Counted from the stretch's first letter, positions 21,346 through 31,802 are shown. The stretch: DNA of 64,000 bases from Luteimonas padinae (GCF_014652935.1 NZ_BMZT01000001.1:186001-250000); one strand, 5' to 3'. Translations and numbers: made by a program. Notes: generated by a model from the sequence alone, not told the origin.

Positions 21346-23058
21346 ATGAGCGCAACGATACAGGACGGGCCAAAGGGGGAGGGCGGGGGCGGCGCGGCCG
21401 GGGCCGCGGGGCTGGACCCGGCCGCCTCGATGCCGGCGACGAAGGCCGCGGCCGATGGCGGTGGCCAGCCTCCGGCGCCGGGTGATGGGCCGAAGCCGCG
21501 CCGCGGCGGCGGGCTGCTGCGCTCCACCGCGGTGTTCAGCGCCATGACCCTGCTGTCGCGCATCGCGGGCTTCCTGCGCGACGCGCTGCAGTCGCGCGTG
21601 TTCGGCGTCTCGGTGGCGATGGACGCCTTCGTCATCGCCTACCGGATCCCGAACTACCTGCGCCGGATCTTCGCCGAGGGCTCGGTGCAGATGGCCTTCG
21701 TGCCGGTGTTCAACGAGCTGCGCGAGCGCGGCGACCCGAAGGCGCTGAAGGACTTCCTGGACGCCATGGCCGGTGCGCTGCTGGCCGTGGTGCTGGTGTT
21801 CGCGGCCATCGGCATGCTGGCTGCGCCGCTGCTGGCGCGCATGTTCGCGCCCGGCGCCATCGACGATCCGGAGAAGCTGGCGCTGATCGCCGGCATGCTG
21901 CGGATCACCTTCCCGTACCTGGTGTGCATCTCGCTGATGGCGCTGGTGGCCTCGGTGCTCAACAGCTTCGGCCGCTTCGCGCTGCCGGCGGTGACGCCGG
22001 TGCTGCACAACCTGGTGATGATCGCCGCCATCGTCTGGGCCTCGCGCTGGTTCGCCGAGCCGGTGAAGGCCCTGGCCTGGGGCGTGCTGGTGGCGGGCGT
22101 GCTGCAGCTGGCCCTGCTGTGGCCGGCGCTGGGGCGGCTGGGGATGCGGCCGCGCTTCAGGCCCGGATTCCACCATCCCGACGTGCGCCGGGTCGCGAAG
22201 CTGATGGTGCCGACGCTGTTCTCGTCGTCCGTGGCCCAGCTGAACCTGCTGGTGGGCACGATCTTCGCGTCGCTGCTGGTGACCGGCAGCCAGACCTGGC
22301 TGTACCTGTCCGACCGCCTGGTGGAGTTTCCGCTCGGCCTGTTCGGCGTGGCCATCGGCACCGTGATCCTGCCGCACCTCTCGCGCCGGCACGCGGCCGA
22401 GGACGGCGAAGGCTATGGCGCCACGCTCGACTGGGCGCTGCGCATGGCGCTGCTGGCCGGCGTGCCGGCGGCGGTCGGCCTGCTGCTGCTGGCCGAGCCG
22501 CTGACCGCGGTGGTCTACCAGGGCGGGCGCTTCACCCCGCACGACACCCGCATGGCGGCGCTCAGCCTGGCGGCGATGAGCATCGGCATCCCGGCGTTCA
22601 TGCTCACCAAGGTGCTGGCCCCGGCCTTCTACGCCCGCCAGGACACGAAGACGCCGATGCGCGCGGCCATCATCACCGTCATCGCCAACGTGGTGATGAC
22701 CATCGCCTTCACCACGCCGCTGTGGCTGTGGAACGTACCCGGGGCGCACGGCGGCATCGCGCTGGCGACCGCGCTGGCGGGCATCGTCAACGCCTGGCTG
22801 CTGTGGCGCTACCTGAAGCGCGCCGGCCTGGCGCGGCTGCAGCCCGGCTGGGGCGTGTTCTGGCTGCGGATGATCGTGGCCTGCGCCGGGATGGCGGCGA
22901 CCGTGCTGGCGCTGATCGCGTGGATTGGCGACTGGACGGCGATCGGGAGCCTGCTGCTGCGCGCGGCCCTGCTGCTGGCGGTGGTGGCCGCCGGGGCCCT
23001 GGCCTATGGCGTGGCGATGTTCGCGCTGGGCCTGCGGCCGCGGGACCTGCGGCACTGA
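21346..23058 (+). CDS. murJ: Lipid II flippase MurJ
   Basis: A 570-residue MOP-superfamily membrane protein that flips the peptidoglycan precursor lipid II across the inner membrane. About 14 hydrophobic segments follow an unusually long, Gly/Pro/Ala-rich cytoplasmic N-terminus (about residues 1-48). The family motif begins at STAVFSAMTLLSRIAGFLRD. Essential charged residues sit in MDAFVIAYRIPNYLRRIFAEG. The start is ambiguous: ATG at 21346 or the in-frame ATG at 21304; neither has a strong ribosome-binding site. It heads the murJ-ribF-ileS-lspA run. Confidence 0.93.
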   Translation: MSATIQDGPKGEGGGGAAGAAGLDPAASMPATKAAADGGGQPPAPGDGPKPRRGGGLLRSTAVFSAMTLLSRIAGFLRDALQSRVFGVSVAMDAFVIAYRIPNYLRRIFAEGSVQMAFVPVFNELRERGDPKALKDFLDAMAGALLAVVLVFAAIGMLAAPLLARMFAPGAIDDPEKLALIAGMLRITFPYLVCISLMALVASVLNSFGRFALPAVTPVLHNLVMIAAIVWASRWFAEPVKALAWGVLVAGVLQLALLWPALGRLGMRPRFRPGFHHPDVRRVAKLMVPTLFSSSVAQLNLLVGTIFASLLVTGSQTWLYLSDRLVEFPLGLFGVAIGTVILPHLSRRHAAEDGEGYGATLDWALRMALLAGVPAAVGLLLLAEPLTAVVYQGGRFTPHDTRMAALSLAAMSIGIPAFMLTKVLAPAFYARQDTKTPMRAAIITVIANVVMTIAFTTPLWLWNVPGAHGGIALATALAGIVNAWLLWRYLKRAGLARLQPGWGVFWLRMIVACAGMAATVLALIAWIGDWTAIGSLLLRAALLLAVVAAGALAYGVAMFALGLRPRDLRH

Positions 23059-23095
23059 GCGCGCGGCCTGTCCGCGGCGGCTTCCGCGCGGCCGC

Positions 23096-23101
23096 TATAC
23101 T
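23096..23101 (+). promoter_or_regulatory. -10 box TATACT upstream of ribF
   Basis: TATACT lies 63 bases before the ribF start codon, in the 106-bp gap after murJ. No recognisable -35 box accompanies it. Confidence 0.4.
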
Positions 23102-23164
23102 TGCGGGCCGACCCCGGTCGGGCGCGCTGCCCCGGGCGGCCGCGCCACACCACACCTGGATCCC

Positions 23165-24115
23165 ATGAAGCAGCTGTTCCGCGACGTCGACGGCGGGCCC
23201 CTGTGCCCCGAAGGCAGCGTGGCCTGCATCGGCGCCTTCGACGGCCTGCACCTGGGCCACCGCGCGCTGGTGCGCCACGCCGCCGGCCGCGCGCGCGCGC
23301 TCGGCCTGCCGCTGGCGACGCTGAGCTTCGAGCCGCTGCCGCGCGAATTCTTCGCCCCCGACGCCCCGCCGCCGCGGCTGATGCTGCCGCGCGCGCGCGC
23401 CGAAGGGCTGTGTGTGCTGGGTGCCGATGTGGTGGGCCTGCTGCGCTTCAATGCAGGGTTCGCGGCGATGTCGCCGGACGACTTCGCCGCGCGCGTGCTG
23501 GCCGGTAGGCTGCGCGCGCGCGAGGTCTGGGTCGGCCCCGGCTTCCGCTATGGCAGCCGGCGCGCCGGCGACCTTGCCAGCCTGCAGGCCTCGGGCGAAC
23601 GCCTGGGCTTTGCGGCGAACGGGATCGAGCCGGTGCTGCTGGACGGCGAGCGGGTGTCCAGCACGCGCATTCGCGCCGCGCTGGTGGCCGGTGATTTCGC
23701 CACCGCCGCGCGCCTGCTCGGGCGGCCCTACGCCATCGGCGGACGCGTGGTGCGCGGCCGCCAGCTCGGGCGCACGCTCGGCTTCCCCACCGCCAACCTG
23801 CGCTTCGGCGGCAAGGTGCCGGCGCTGCAGGGCATCTATGCCACCCGCGTGCACGGCGTCGCCGACGCGCCCTGGCCGTCGGTGTCGAGCTTCGGCACCC
23901 GGCCCACGGTCGATGGCGTCGAGCCGCTGCTCGAGGCCCACCTGTTCGATTTCGACGGCGACCTGTACGGTCGGCGCATCGAAGTGGAATTCGTCGCGCG
24001 CCTGCGCGACGAGGAGAAATACCCCGACCTGCCGACCCTGGTCGCGCAGATGGACCGCGACGCCGCCCGCGCGCGCGCGATCCTGATGCAGGCCCCCCAG
24101 CGAGCAACCGCGTGA
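23165..24115 (+). CDS. ribF: Bifunctional riboflavin kinase / FAD synthetase
   Basis: A 316-residue enzyme that makes FMN and then FAD. The N-terminal nucleotidyltransferase domain has [15 protein letters not shown] (HxGH-like motif) and [11 protein letters not shown]. The C-terminal riboflavin-kinase domain has [11 protein letters not shown] (the PTAN motif), YATRV and [20 protein letters not shown]. The TGA overlaps the GTG start of ileS (GTGA), so the two are translationally coupled. This ribF-ileS-lspA order is common in proteobacteria. Confidence 0.96.
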   Translation: MKQLFRDVDGGPLCPEGSVACIGAFDGLHLGHRALVRHAAGRARALGLPLATLSFEPLPREFFAPDAPPPRLMLPRARAEGLCVLGADVVGLLRFNAGFAAMSPDDFAARVLAGRLRAREVWVGPGFRYGSRRAGDLASLQASGERLGFAANGIEPVLLDGERVSSTRIRAALVAGDFATAARLLGRPYAIGGRVVRGRQLGRTLGFPTANLRFGGKVPALQGIYATRVHGVADAPWPSVSSFGTRPTVDGVEPLLEAHLFDFDGDLYGRRIEVEFVARLRDEEKYPDLPTLVAQMDRDAARARAILMQAPQRATA

Positions 24116-26958
24116 CCGACGACAGCCAGCGCTACAAGCCGACCATCCTCCTGCCCGAGACCGCGTTCCCGATGCGCGGCGACCTGCCGAAGCGGGAGCC
24201 GGGCACCCTCGAGCGCTGGGAGGCCGAGGGCCTGTACCGGCAGCTGCGCGAGCGCGCCGCGGGCCGGCCACGCTTCGTGCTGCACGACGGCCCGCCCTAT
24301 GCCAACGGCGCGATCCACCTCGGGCATGCGGTCAACAAGATCCTCAAGGACATCATCGTCCGCTCGAAGACCGTCGCCGGCTTCGACGCGCCCTATGTCC
24401 CGGGCTGGGACTGCCACGGCCTGCCGATCGAGATCGCGATCGAGAAGAAGCACGGCCGCGTCGGCGCGAAGCTCGACGCCGCGGCGTTCCGCCAGGCCTG
24501 CCGCGAATACGCGCTGTCGCAGGTCGAGCTGCAGAAGCGGGATTTCAAGCGCCTGGGCGTGCTCGGCGATTGGGACGACCCCTATCTCTCGCTGGACCCG
24601 AAGTTCGAGGCCGACGAGATGCGCGCGCTGGCCAAGGTGATCGACAACGGCCACCTCGTGCGCGGCGCAAAGCCGGTGTACTGGTGCTTCGACTGCGGCT
24701 CGGCGCTGGCCGAGGCCGAGATCGAATACCAGGACAAGGTGTCGCCCGCCGTGGACGTGGCCTATCCGGCGCGCGAGTCCGACGCGGTGGCGCGCGTTTT
24801 TGGCGCGGTGCTGTCGGCGGGCGTCGAGGTCGCCGTGCCGATCTGGACCACCACGCCGTGGACGCTGCCGGCGTCGCTGGCGGTGTCGCTGGGTCCGGAG
24901 ATCGAATACGCGCTGGTCGAAGGCCCGCCGCACGGCGGGCACGCGCGCTGGCTGGTGGTGGCCGCGTCGCTGGCCGCGAAGGTGCTGGCGCGCTACGGCG
25001 TCGACGGCGAGCCGGTGGTCCACGGCCACGCCAAGGGCGCCGCGCTGGAAGGCCTGCTGTTCGCGCATCCCTTCTATGCCGAGCGCGACATCCCGGTGAT
25101 CCTGGGCGACCACGTCACCGACGACGACGGCACCGGCGCGGTGCACACCGCCCCGGGCCACGGCCAGGAGGACTTCGCGGCAGCCCGCGCCTACGGCATC
25201 GTCGAGCGCTACACCGCCGCGCAGATGAACCCGGTGGACGGCCGCGGCGTGTACCTGCCGTCGACGCCGGCGGTGCACGGCACGGAGCTGGCCGGCACCC
25301 ACATCTGGAAGGCCAACGACGCCATCATCGAGGCGCTGCGTGCCAGCGGTGCGCTGCTGGCGCTGGCGAAGATCGGGCACAGCTATCCGCACTGCTGGCG
25401 GCATCGCACGCCGGTGGCCTTCCGCGCCACGCCGCAGTGGTTCATCTCGATGGACCAGGCCGGGCTGCGCCGCGACGCGCTGGCCGCGATCGAGGGCGTG
25501 GAGTGGTTCCCGGGCTGGGGCGAGGCGCGCATCGCCGGCATGGTCGAGGGCCGTCCGGACTGGACGATCTCGCGCCAGCGCACCTGGGGCGTGCCGATCG
25601 CGCTGTTCGTGCACCGCGAGACCGGCGAGCCGCATCCGCGCTCCAGCGAGCTGATGCGCGCGGCCGCCGAGCGCGTGGAGCAGGGCGGCATCGACGCCTG
25701 GTTCGACCTGGACGCCGCCGAACTGCTTGGCGACGAGGCCGCGGACTACGACAAGGTCACCGACATCCTCGACGTCTGGTTCGACTCCGGCGTCACCCAC
25801 GAGTGCGTGCTCGCCGCGCGCGGCCTGGGCAAGCCGGCCGATCTCTATCTGGAAGGCTCCGACCAGCACCGCGGCTGGTTCCAGTCGTCGCTGCTGACCG
25901 GCGTCGCGATCGACGGCGCTGCGCCGTACCGGCAGTGCCTGACCCACGGCTTCACCGTGGACGAGCACGGCCGCAAGATGTCGAAGTCGCTCGGCAACGG
26001 CATCGAGCCGCAGGAGATCATGAAGACCCTGGGCGCGGACATCCTGCGCCTGTGGATCGCCAGCGCCGACTACAGCAACGAGATGTCGCTGTCGAAGGAG
26101 ATCCTCAAGCGCAACGCCGACGCCTACCGCCGCATCCGCAACACCGCGCGCTTCCTGCTCGGAAACCTGCACGGCTTCGATCCCGCGGCGCACCTGCTGC
26201 CGCCCGACGACATGCTCGCGCTCGACCGCTGGATCGTGCACCGCGCCTGGGAGCTGCAGGAGAAGGTCACCGATGCCTACGCGCGCTACGACTTCGCCGA
26301 AGTGGTGCAGCTTCTGATGAACTTCTGCAGCGTCGATCTCGGCTCGCTGTACCTGGACGTCACCAAGGACCGCCTGTACACGATGCGCGAGGACTCGCGC
26401 GGGCGGCGCAGCGCGCAGTCGGCGATGTACCGCATCGCCGCGGCCTTCGTGCGCTGGATCGCGCCGGTGCTGGCGTTCACAGCCGACGAGATGTGGGCCC
26501 ACCTGCCGGGCGCGCGCGAGGACAACGTGCTGTTCGCCACCTGGTACGAGGGCCTGGCGCCGCTGCCGGACGGTGCGCGGCTGTCGGCACGCGCCTTCGA
26601 CGACCTGCTGCGCCTGCGCGAGCAGGTGGCCAGGGTGCTCGAGCCGATGCGTGCCAGCGGCGCGATCGGCGCGGCGCTGGATGCCGAGATCACCCTGACC
26701 TGTGGCGTGGCCGACCAGAACTGGCTCTCGGGCCTGGTCGACGAGCTGCGCTTCTTCTTCATCAGCGGCGACGTGGCCCTGGTGGCCGACGAGGACGCGG
26801 AGTCGATCCGCGTGTCGGCGACGCCCACGGAGAAGCCCAAGTGCGTGCGCTGCTGGCAGCACCGAGGCGACGTCGGCGTGGCGGAGGCGCACCCGCAGCT
26901 GTGCGGCCGCTGCGTGTCCAACGTCGAAGGGGAAGGGGAGGACCGCCAATGGTTCTGA
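24112..26958 (+). CDS. ileS: Isoleucyl-tRNA synthetase
   Basis: A 948-residue class I synthetase. The HIGH motif is HLGH at residues 69-72 ([12 protein letters not shown]) and the KMSKS loop is at 622-626. The editing domain (about 200-400) has [13 protein letters not shown] and the conserved [10 protein letters not shown]. The C-terminal zinc module has CVRCWQH ... LCGRCVSN. The domain order and length match bacterial type I IleRS. The GTG start overlaps the ribF stop codon, and its own last 10 bases overlap lspA. Confidence 0.97.
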   Translation: MTDDSQRYKPTILLPETAFPMRGDLPKREPGTLERWEAEGLYRQLRERAAGRPRFVLHDGPPYANGAIHLGHAVNKILKDIIVRSKTVAGFDAPYVPGWDCHGLPIEIAIEKKHGRVGAKLDAAAFRQACREYALSQVELQKRDFKRLGVLGDWDDPYLSLDPKFEADEMRALAKVIDNGHLVRGAKPVYWCFDCGSALAEAEIEYQDKVSPAVDVAYPARESDAVARVFGAVLSAGVEVAVPIWTTTPWTLPASLAVSLGPEIEYALVEGPPHGGHARWLVVAASLAAKVLARYGVDGEPVVHGHAKGAALEGLLFAHPFYAERDIPVILGDHVTDDDGTGAVHTAPGHGQEDFAAARAYGIVERYTAAQMNPVDGRGVYLPSTPAVHGTELAGTHIWKANDAIIEALRASGALLALAKIGHSYPHCWRHRTPVAFRATPQWFISMDQAGLRRDALAAIEGVEWFPGWGEARIAGMVEGRPDWTISRQRTWGVPIALFVHRETGEPHPRSSELMRAAAERVEQGGIDAWFDLDAAELLGDEAADYDKVTDILDVWFDSGVTHECVLAARGLGKPADLYLEGSDQHRGWFQSSLLTGVAIDGAAPYRQCLTHGFTVDEHGRKMSKSLGNGIEPQEIMKTLGADILRLWIASADYSNEMSLSKEILKRNADAYRRIRNTARFLLGNLHGFDPAAHLLPPDDMLALDRWIVHRAWELQEKVTDAYARYDFAEVVQLLMNFCSVDLGSLYLDVTKDRLYTMREDSRGRRSAQSAMYRIAAAFVRWIAPVLAFTADEMWAHLPGAREDNVLFATWYEGLAPLPDGARLSARAFDDLLRLREQVARVLEPMRASGAIGAALDAEITLTCGVADQNWLSGLVDELRFFFISGDVALVADEDAESIRVSATPTEKPKCVRCWQHRGDVGVAEAHPQLCGRCVSNVEGEGEDRQWF

Positions 26959-27446
26959 AGCCTCGCCCGAATGCGCTGTCCTGGCTGCTGCTTTCGCTGC
27001 TGGTGCTGGTGCTCGACCAGCTGAGCAAGCAGTGGGTGCTGACCAGCCTGCCGGAGTACACCGCGATCCCGGTGATCGAGGGGTTCTGGAACTGGTACCG
27101 GACCTACAACACCGGCGCCGCGTTCAGCTTCCTGTCCGACGCCGGCGGCTGGCAGAAGTGGTTCTTCACGGTGCTGGCCTTCGGCATCAGCGGGCTGCTG
27201 GCGGTGTGGCTGTCGCGCACGCCGCGCGGCGACTGGCGCACGGCGCTGCCGTTCGCGCTGGTGATCGGCGGCGCCATCGGCAATGTCGTCGACCGCCTGC
27301 AGCACGGCCACGTCATCGACTTCATCCAGTGGCACTGGCGCGACCACTACTGGCCCGCGTTCAACATCGCCGACGCCGCGATCGTCGGCGGGGCGATCGG
27401 GATCGCGCTGTTCGGGCTGCTGGCCCCGAAGCAGCCGAAGGGCTGA
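26949..27446 (+). CDS. lspA: Lipoprotein signal peptidase (signal peptidase II)
   Basis: A 165-residue inner-membrane aspartyl protease that removes signal peptides from prolipoproteins. Four membrane segments are evident. The catalytic Asp residues lie in [15 protein letters not shown] and FNIADAAI, and NTGAAFS is the conserved third box. It begins inside the end of ileS and is followed by a REP element before ispH. The predicted lipoprotein downstream (28697) is a natural substrate. Confidence 0.96.
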   Translation: MVLKPRPNALSWLLLSLLVLVLDQLSKQWVLTSLPEYTAIPVIEGFWNWYRTYNTGAAFSFLSDAGGWQKWFFTVLAFGISGLLAVWLSRTPRGDWRTALPFALVIGGAIGNVVDRLQHGHVIDFIQWHWRDHYWPAFNIADAAIVGGAIGIALFGLLAPKQPKG

Positions 27447-27495
27447 GCTGCGGAGCGGGCTGTCCGGGGGCGGGTACCTGCCGCGACCCCGGTCT

Positions 27496-27555
27496 GTGGG
27501 AGCGGCTATAGCCGCGATCCGGGCAACGCGCCATCGCGGCTGTAGCCGCTCCCAC
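27496..27555. repeat. Paired REP element (lspA-ispH gap)
   Basis: Two inverted copies of a GTGGGAGCGGCTATAGCCGC-type hairpin (27496-27518 and 27533-27555) face each other across a short spacer. This belongs to the REP family repeated at 33075, 33328, 36745, 42397, 62352 and 62876. Confidence 0.85.
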
Positions 27556-27570
27556 GTGGGGTAGCGCGGG

Positions 27571-27576
27571 TAGAAT
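27571..27576 (+). promoter_or_regulatory. -10 box TAGAAT placed for a leaderless ispH transcript
   Basis: TAGAAT ends 7 bases before the ATG at 27584, so transcription should start on the start codon. An alternative in-frame ATG at 27575 overlaps the box itself and is therefore unlikely to be used. Confidence 0.5.
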
Positions 27577-27583
27577 GGCCGCC

Positions 27584-28534
27584 ATGGATATCGTCCTCGC
27601 CAACCCCCGCGGCTTCTGCGCCGGCGTCGATCGCGCGATCGAGATCGTCAAGCGCGCGATCGAAACGCTGGGCGCGCCGATCTACGTCCGCCACGAGGTG
27701 GTGCACAACCGCTACGTGGTCGACGACCTGAAGCAGCGCGGCGCCATCTTCGTCGAGGAACTGGACGAGGTTCCCGACGGCAACACGGTGATCTTCAGCG
27801 CCCACGGCGTCTCGCAGGCCGTGCGCAACGAGGCCGAGCGCCGCGGCCTCAAGGTGTTCGACGCGACCTGCCCGCTGGTGACCAAGGTGCACTTCGAGGT
27901 CGCGCGCCACTGCCGTGCAGGCCGCGACGTGGTGCTGATCGGCCACGCCGGGCATCCCGAAGTCGAGGGCACGATGGGGCAGTGGAACCGCGAGCGCGGC
28001 ATCGGCTCGATCTACCTGGTCGAGGACGTGGACGACGTCGCGGCGCTGGTCGTGGGCCAGCCGGAAAACCTCGCCTATACCACCCAGACCACGCTGTCGG
28101 TCGACGACACGCGCGGCGTGATCCAGGCCCTGCGCGAGCGCTTCCCCGCCATCCAGGGCCCGAAGAACGACGACATCTGCTACGCCACCCAGAACCGCCA
28201 GGACGCCGTGCGCGAGCTCGCCGCCGAATGCGACCTGGTGCTGGTGGTCGGCTCGCCCAACAGCTCCAACTCCAACCGGCTGCGCGAGCTCGCCGAGCGC
28301 GAGGGCGTGGACGCCTACCTGATCGATGGCGCCGAGGAGATCGACCCGCGCTGGGTGGAAGGGCGCCGCCATGTCGGCGTGACCGCCGGCGCCTCGGCCC
28401 CGGACATCCTGGTCGAAGGCGTGCTGGCCCGGCTGCGCGAGCTCGGCGCCGGCGGCGTGCGCGAACTCTCCGGCGAGCCCGAGAGCATGGTCTTCGCCCT
28501 GCCCAAGGAACTGCGGCTGCACCTGGTGGAGTAG
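27584..28534 (+). CDS. ispH: 4-hydroxy-3-methylbut-2-enyl diphosphate reductase
   Basis: A 316-residue Fe-S enzyme (LytB) for the last step of the MEP isoprenoid pathway, producing IPP and DMAPP. The three cluster Cys lie in [16 protein letters not shown] and DDICYATQ. Active-site motifs [17 protein letters not shown] and [13 protein letters not shown] are intact. The start at 27584 is chosen because the alternative ATG at 27575 sits in the -10 box. There is no Shine-Dalgarno sequence, consistent with a leaderless message. Confidence 0.96.
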   Translation: MDIVLANPRGFCAGVDRAIEIVKRAIETLGAPIYVRHEVVHNRYVVDDLKQRGAIFVEELDEVPDGNTVIFSAHGVSQAVRNEAERRGLKVFDATCPLVTKVHFEVARHCRAGRDVVLIGHAGHPEVEGTMGQWNRERGIGSIYLVEDVDDVAALVVGQPENLAYTTQTTLSVDDTRGVIQALRERFPAIQGPKNDDICYATQNRQDAVRELAAECDLVLVVGSPNSSNSNRLRELAEREGVDAYLIDGAEEIDPRWVEGRRHVGVTAGASAPDILVEGVLARLRELGAGGVRELSGEPESMVFALPKELRLHLVE

Positions 28535-28696
28535 CGCCTGCGGGCCGGTCCGGGCCCCAGCGTTTGCGCCACCGTCGCGGCGTGACTGCCTGAACCTTGA
28601 TCCCGTACTCAAAGCCGATGGACGCGGAAGGCCTATCCTCGCGGATGCCGGGCGCGCCGCGCTGGCAGGCATCCCGGGGAACAAGGAGCAGGACAT

Positions 28697-29260
28697 ATGG
28701 AAGTGGCTGGACGATATTGCATGGCAGGCGTGCTGGTGCTCGCCCTGATCGCCGGGGGCTGCGCGCAGTCCGCGGCGCAGCAGGCCGCGCACGAGGGGGT
28801 GCCCGCCCGGCAACCCGAGGCCCTGGCGATTCCCGGAGCGCCGGAAGGTCCTGCGCATCTGGGTGGCAACTGGTCCGTGGAGTGGTGCGACCGTTCGCAG
28901 CCGGAGCTCGACTGTGGCTTCTTCAACGTCACGCTCGTACAGCACGGGGACAGGCTCTGCGGCGACTACGGCGGCGCGCTGGTCGCCCAGCGACAGGTAG
29001 ATGAAGGCGACATCGTCGGCAGCGTGGTGGGCAACACCGCGGTGCTGGCGGTGGAGAGCGGGCGCAACGGCATGATCGCCCTGGTTCGCGCCGAGCTGCA
29101 GGGCGGTGCGCTCCACTGGCGCGAGGTGGACAACATCCGCCAGGGCGGCGCCGACACCGCGGTCATCGCCACCGACGACAGGCTGACCCCCGCGCATTCC
29201 GCGCGTACGACCCTTCCGCGCCGCTGTGGTGGCGATGCCGCCGCACAGGGAGAGGGCTGA
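28697..29260 (+). CDS. Predicted lipoprotein, candidate immunity protein to the adjacent lysozyme
   Basis: A 187-residue protein with a lipoprotein signal peptide (lipobox LIAGGC, Cys at about residue 22). A beta-rich domain follows, with three further Cys (WCDRSQPELDCGFF ... RLCGDYGG). It ends 1 base before the lysozyme gene and shares a ribosome-binding context with it. In Xanthomonas-type antibacterial loci, periplasmic lipoproteins encoded next to a peptidoglycan hydrolase neutralise it, so immunity is the best guess. This is contextual inference; I do not recognise the fold from sequence. The ribosome-binding site AAGGAG at 28683 supports the start. Confidence 0.6.
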   Translation: MEVAGRYCMAGVLVLALIAGGCAQSAAQQAAHEGVPARQPEALAIPGAPEGPAHLGGNWSVEWCDRSQPELDCGFFNVTLVQHGDRLCGDYGGALVAQRQVDEGDIVGSVVGNTAVLAVESGRNGMIALVRAELQGGALHWREVDNIRQGGADTAVIATDDRLTPAHSARTTLPRRCGGDAAAQGEG

Positions 29261-29261
29261 G

Positions 29262-30365
29262 ATGGACTACAGGGAGCTGACGCAGGACGAGTACGACACC
29301 CGGCTGCGCACGGTGATCGTCGGGACCGAGGGCCTGCACGCGAGCGCGATGGATGTCGGCGACAATCGCGCCACCATCGGCTGGGGCTACACCCTCAACC
29401 GCAACAACAACGTCGAGATCTGGGAGCGGTCGGGCCTGGAGTTGAGCGAGGCGGATTGGGACACCCTCAGGCGCGTCGACGCTGAACCCACGCTGGCGGG
29501 CAAGACGCGCATCGGCCTGACCCTGACCCGCGAACTCGACGAGACCGAGGCCGACAGCCTGTTCCGGGCGTCGGTGCGCGAGTACGAGGGCCACGCGATC
29601 ACGGCGGGCATGCCGCTGTCGGACGAACGCATCGCGCTCGTGTCGGTGACCTACAACCGCGGGGTGGGGGCGATGCAGGGCCACGCCGTGCTCGACGCGA
29701 TCGCCGACGACGACCGCGCGGAAGCGTGGTACCAGATGCGCTACAACGGCTGGGGCAGCCGCGAGGACATGGAGGGCGGCCTTCGCAAGCGCCGCTTCGC
29801 GGAGTCGGAAGTCTTCGGTCTCTATGACGACCGCGACAGGGTCGGGGTCGAGGAAGCCGCGGACGTCTACCGGATGTACCAGGCGAATCGCGATGAAATC
29901 ACGCGGGTCGAGCAGGCCTTCGGCGTCCCGCTGGACGGCGATGAGGCGACGCCGAATCGGATTGCCCACGCCAATCGCGACTATCCCGCCATCGTCGCTG
30001 CGTACGGCCCTGTCAGGACGCTGGAGGCGTCGCTGGAGCCGGCGCGCACTGTGCTTCTCGAACACCTGCGTGAACGGTATCCGGCAGATGCCGCACAGTT
30101 TACCGACGCCCGCTTCAATGCCGGGGACATCGACCTGACGCGCCATCCCGTTCAAGCTGGACCCGAGGCCGCCGTAACCGAAGCTGCAGGTCCCTCCACG
30201 GTGCTAGGCGCCCTCGAGGCCGGCGACGTCGACCTTCTGGACCGGCTCTCGGATGCGTTTGCCCGGTCGCCCGAAGGGCGGGCGCTCGCGCACGAAGGAG
30301 ACCATCTGGTTGCGCAGCAGCAGGCCGCGGAACAACGGGAACAGGGCCTGGCGCAGGTGCGGTGA
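29262..30365 (+). CDS. GH24/phage-type lysozyme-like protein, candidate secreted effector
   Basis: A 367-residue protein. The first about 190 residues match lysozyme-like peptidoglycan hydrolases. A catalytic Glu lies in VGTEGLHASAMD, then comes DNRATIGWGYTL (Asp/Thr positions of the GH24 motif), LVSVTYNRGVG, AEAWYQMRYNGWG and LRKRRFAESEVFGLYD. It lacks a signal peptide. The C-terminal 175 residues are helical and end in a Gln-rich tail (HLVAQQQAAEQREQGLAQ). Q-rich tails occur on Xanthomonas T4SS effectors, but I do not see a proper XVIPCD domain. Together with the upstream lipoprotein and downstream membrane protein it looks like an interbacterial toxin operon; the delivery route is unknown. 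Confidence 0.7.
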   Translation: MDYRELTQDEYDTRLRTVIVGTEGLHASAMDVGDNRATIGWGYTLNRNNNVEIWERSGLELSEADWDTLRRVDAEPTLAGKTRIGLTLTRELDETEADSLFRASVREYEGHAITAGMPLSDERIALVSVTYNRGVGAMQGHAVLDAIADDDRAEAWYQMRYNGWGSREDMEGGLRKRRFAESEVFGLYDDRDRVGVEEAADVYRMYQANRDEITRVEQAFGVPLDGDEATPNRIAHANRDYPAIVAAYGPVRTLEASLEPARTVLLEHLRERYPADAAQFTDARFNAGDIDLTRHPVQAGPEAAVTEAAGPSTVLGALEAGDVDLLDRLSDAFARSPEGRALAHEGDHLVAQQQAAEQREQGLAQVR

Positions 30366-30394
30366 GGCAGGCGTCCGTCGGGAGTGAAGGATTG

Positions 30395-30937
30395 ATGACG
30401 CACGTTGAATTGCAGGACGCGGTGAAGGCGATTCTCATGCTGCGCTCGGAAATGACCCAGCGCGAGGCCCGGGTGGCTGCTGCGCTCGAGGCGCACATGC
30501 AGGCCCTCCGAAGCGATGCCGCACGTCTCAGGGAAGAACTCGACGGGTTGGTCGGGGGGGCCGCGGACCGCATCGTCCAGGAAGCGCGCAAGGCCGTCGT
30601 ACCGGTCGTGGCCGAATGTGATCGTGCGGCCAGCCGGACCTCGGCGCGTCTGCAGGGTGCCTCGCGGGCAGTGTTGGCCTGGTTTGGCGCCACGGCAGCC
30701 GTCGTTGCACTGGTACTGCTTTCGGGGTGGATGCTGCTGGGTCATGTCCGCGGCGAGCTGGCCGGCATGGAGGCCGAACTCAAGCGCTACGAGAGCGCGC
30801 TGCCGGTCGTACAGGCGTTCTACGCATCGGATGCCGTCATCTGTGGCGAACGGATGTGCGTGAATGTCGATCCTGATGGCCAGCACCAAGGCGGGCAGCA
30901 GCAGTACCGGCAGGCACGTCCACGCCCCTCGCGATGA
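30395..30937 (+). CDS. Small membrane protein with coiled coil ('relaxation protein'-like)
   Basis: A 180-residue protein with a long N-terminal helical, coiled-coil-prone region (about residues 1-90), one strong transmembrane segment (about 101-122, AVVALVLLSGWMLLG) and a short tail. The tail contains AVICGERMCVNVDP and ends QQYRQARPRPSR. This pattern of helix, membrane segment, CGxxxC-V-D and a QYRxAxPR-like end resembles proteins called 'relaxation protein' in Lysobacter/Stenotrophomonas, often next to lysozyme-like effectors. The ATG at 30395 has GAAGG upstream. An in-frame GTG at 30362 would overlap the lysozyme stop codon and is also possible. Its function is not established. Confidence 0.6.
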   Translation: MTHVELQDAVKAILMLRSEMTQREARVAAALEAHMQALRSDAARLREELDGLVGGAADRIVQEARKAVVPVVAECDRAASRTSARLQGASRAVLAWFGATAAVVALVLLSGWMLLGHVRGELAGMEAELKRYESALPVVQAFYASDAVICGERMCVNVDPDGQHQGGQQQYRQARPRPSR

Positions 30938-31018
30938 CGGGTGCGATGCAGCTCGGCGGATCCGCGAGAGCCTTGGCGTCGCGCCTGGGACTTGCCCCGG
31001 TTGGCCCCTGCGACGCGA

Positions 31019-31750
31019 TCAGTCGCTGGCCCCGGCCTGCAGCGGCACTCCGTTGGCTTCCAGCCACCCGGTGACGGCAGCGCGCTCGCCGCGCGCCTGT
31101 TCGCTGAGCTTGTCCGCGGGCAGCTTGTAGTAGTAGGCCTGGAACGTCGCGTCCTGCGCGTTCTTCGCCGATGCCGGTGCGCCGTGTTCCAGCAGCTGCA
31201 GCACATGTGCGCCGGCGTTGATCATCGCCGCCTTGTGCAGCGGCGTGTTGCCGGTCCGGTCGGCGATCGACGGGTCGGCACCGGCCTCCAGCAGCATGCG
31301 GAACTGGGCGTCGGTGCGCGGGCCGGCGGCGTCGGCCAGGGCCGTGCCGCCGGTCTGGCCGTGGCGGGCGTCGGGATCGGCGCGGTGGTCGAGCAGGATG
31401 CGCAGGTAGCCGGGGTCATCGGCGATCGCCGCGCTGTGCACGGCAGTGCGCCCGGCAAGTCCCGGCACCGAGGCGTCGGCGCCGGCCGCCATCAATGCCT
31501 CCACGCCGGGCTTGCTCTGCGCCAGCATCGCGTACTGCAGCGGTGTGACCTGGTCGGCGCCGCGCGCATCCGGGTCGGCCCCGGCCGCCACGTGCCGCTG
31601 GACCTCGGCGACATCGCCGTCGGCGGCGGCCTGCGCCAGGGCGGCAACCGCGGGATCGGGAAAGGCCTTGCTCGCATCCATCGCATGTCCTTGGCAGGCG
31701 GCGCCCGCGAGCACCAGCGCCAACAGCAGGAGGGTGGCAGGCGTGCGCAT
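31019..31750 (-). CDS. Exported ankyrin-repeat protein, candidate lipase immunity
   Basis: A 243-residue protein with an N-terminal signal sequence ending in ALVLAGAAC; the Cys could be lipidated, but Gly at -3 makes the lipobox imperfect. At least four ankyrin repeats follow (VAAGADPDARGADQVTPLQY, MAAGADASVPGLAGRTAVHS, LLDHRADPDARHGQTGGTAL, LLEAGADPSIADRTGNTPLH). It is encoded 52 bp downstream of the lipase gene on the same strand. Periplasmic ankyrin proteins paired with lipase or phospholipase toxins act as immunity proteins in other interbacterial systems, and I infer the same here. Confidence 0.7.
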   Translation of the reverse strand: MRTPATLLLLALVLAGAACQGHAMDASKAFPDPAVAALAQAAADGDVAEVQRHVAAGADPDARGADQVTPLQYAMLAQSKPGVEALMAAGADASVPGLAGRTAVHSAAIADDPGYLRILLDHRADPDARHGQTGGTALADAAGPRTDAQFRMLLEAGADPSIADRTGNTPLHKAAMINAGAHVLQLLEHGAPASAKNAQDATFQAYYYKLPADKLSEQARGERAAVTGWLEANGVPLQAGASD

Positions 31751-31802
31751 CGGGCCGATTATGTCACGCGGTTCCGCGCGGCCAGGCCAGGGGAGGAAAG
31801 CG

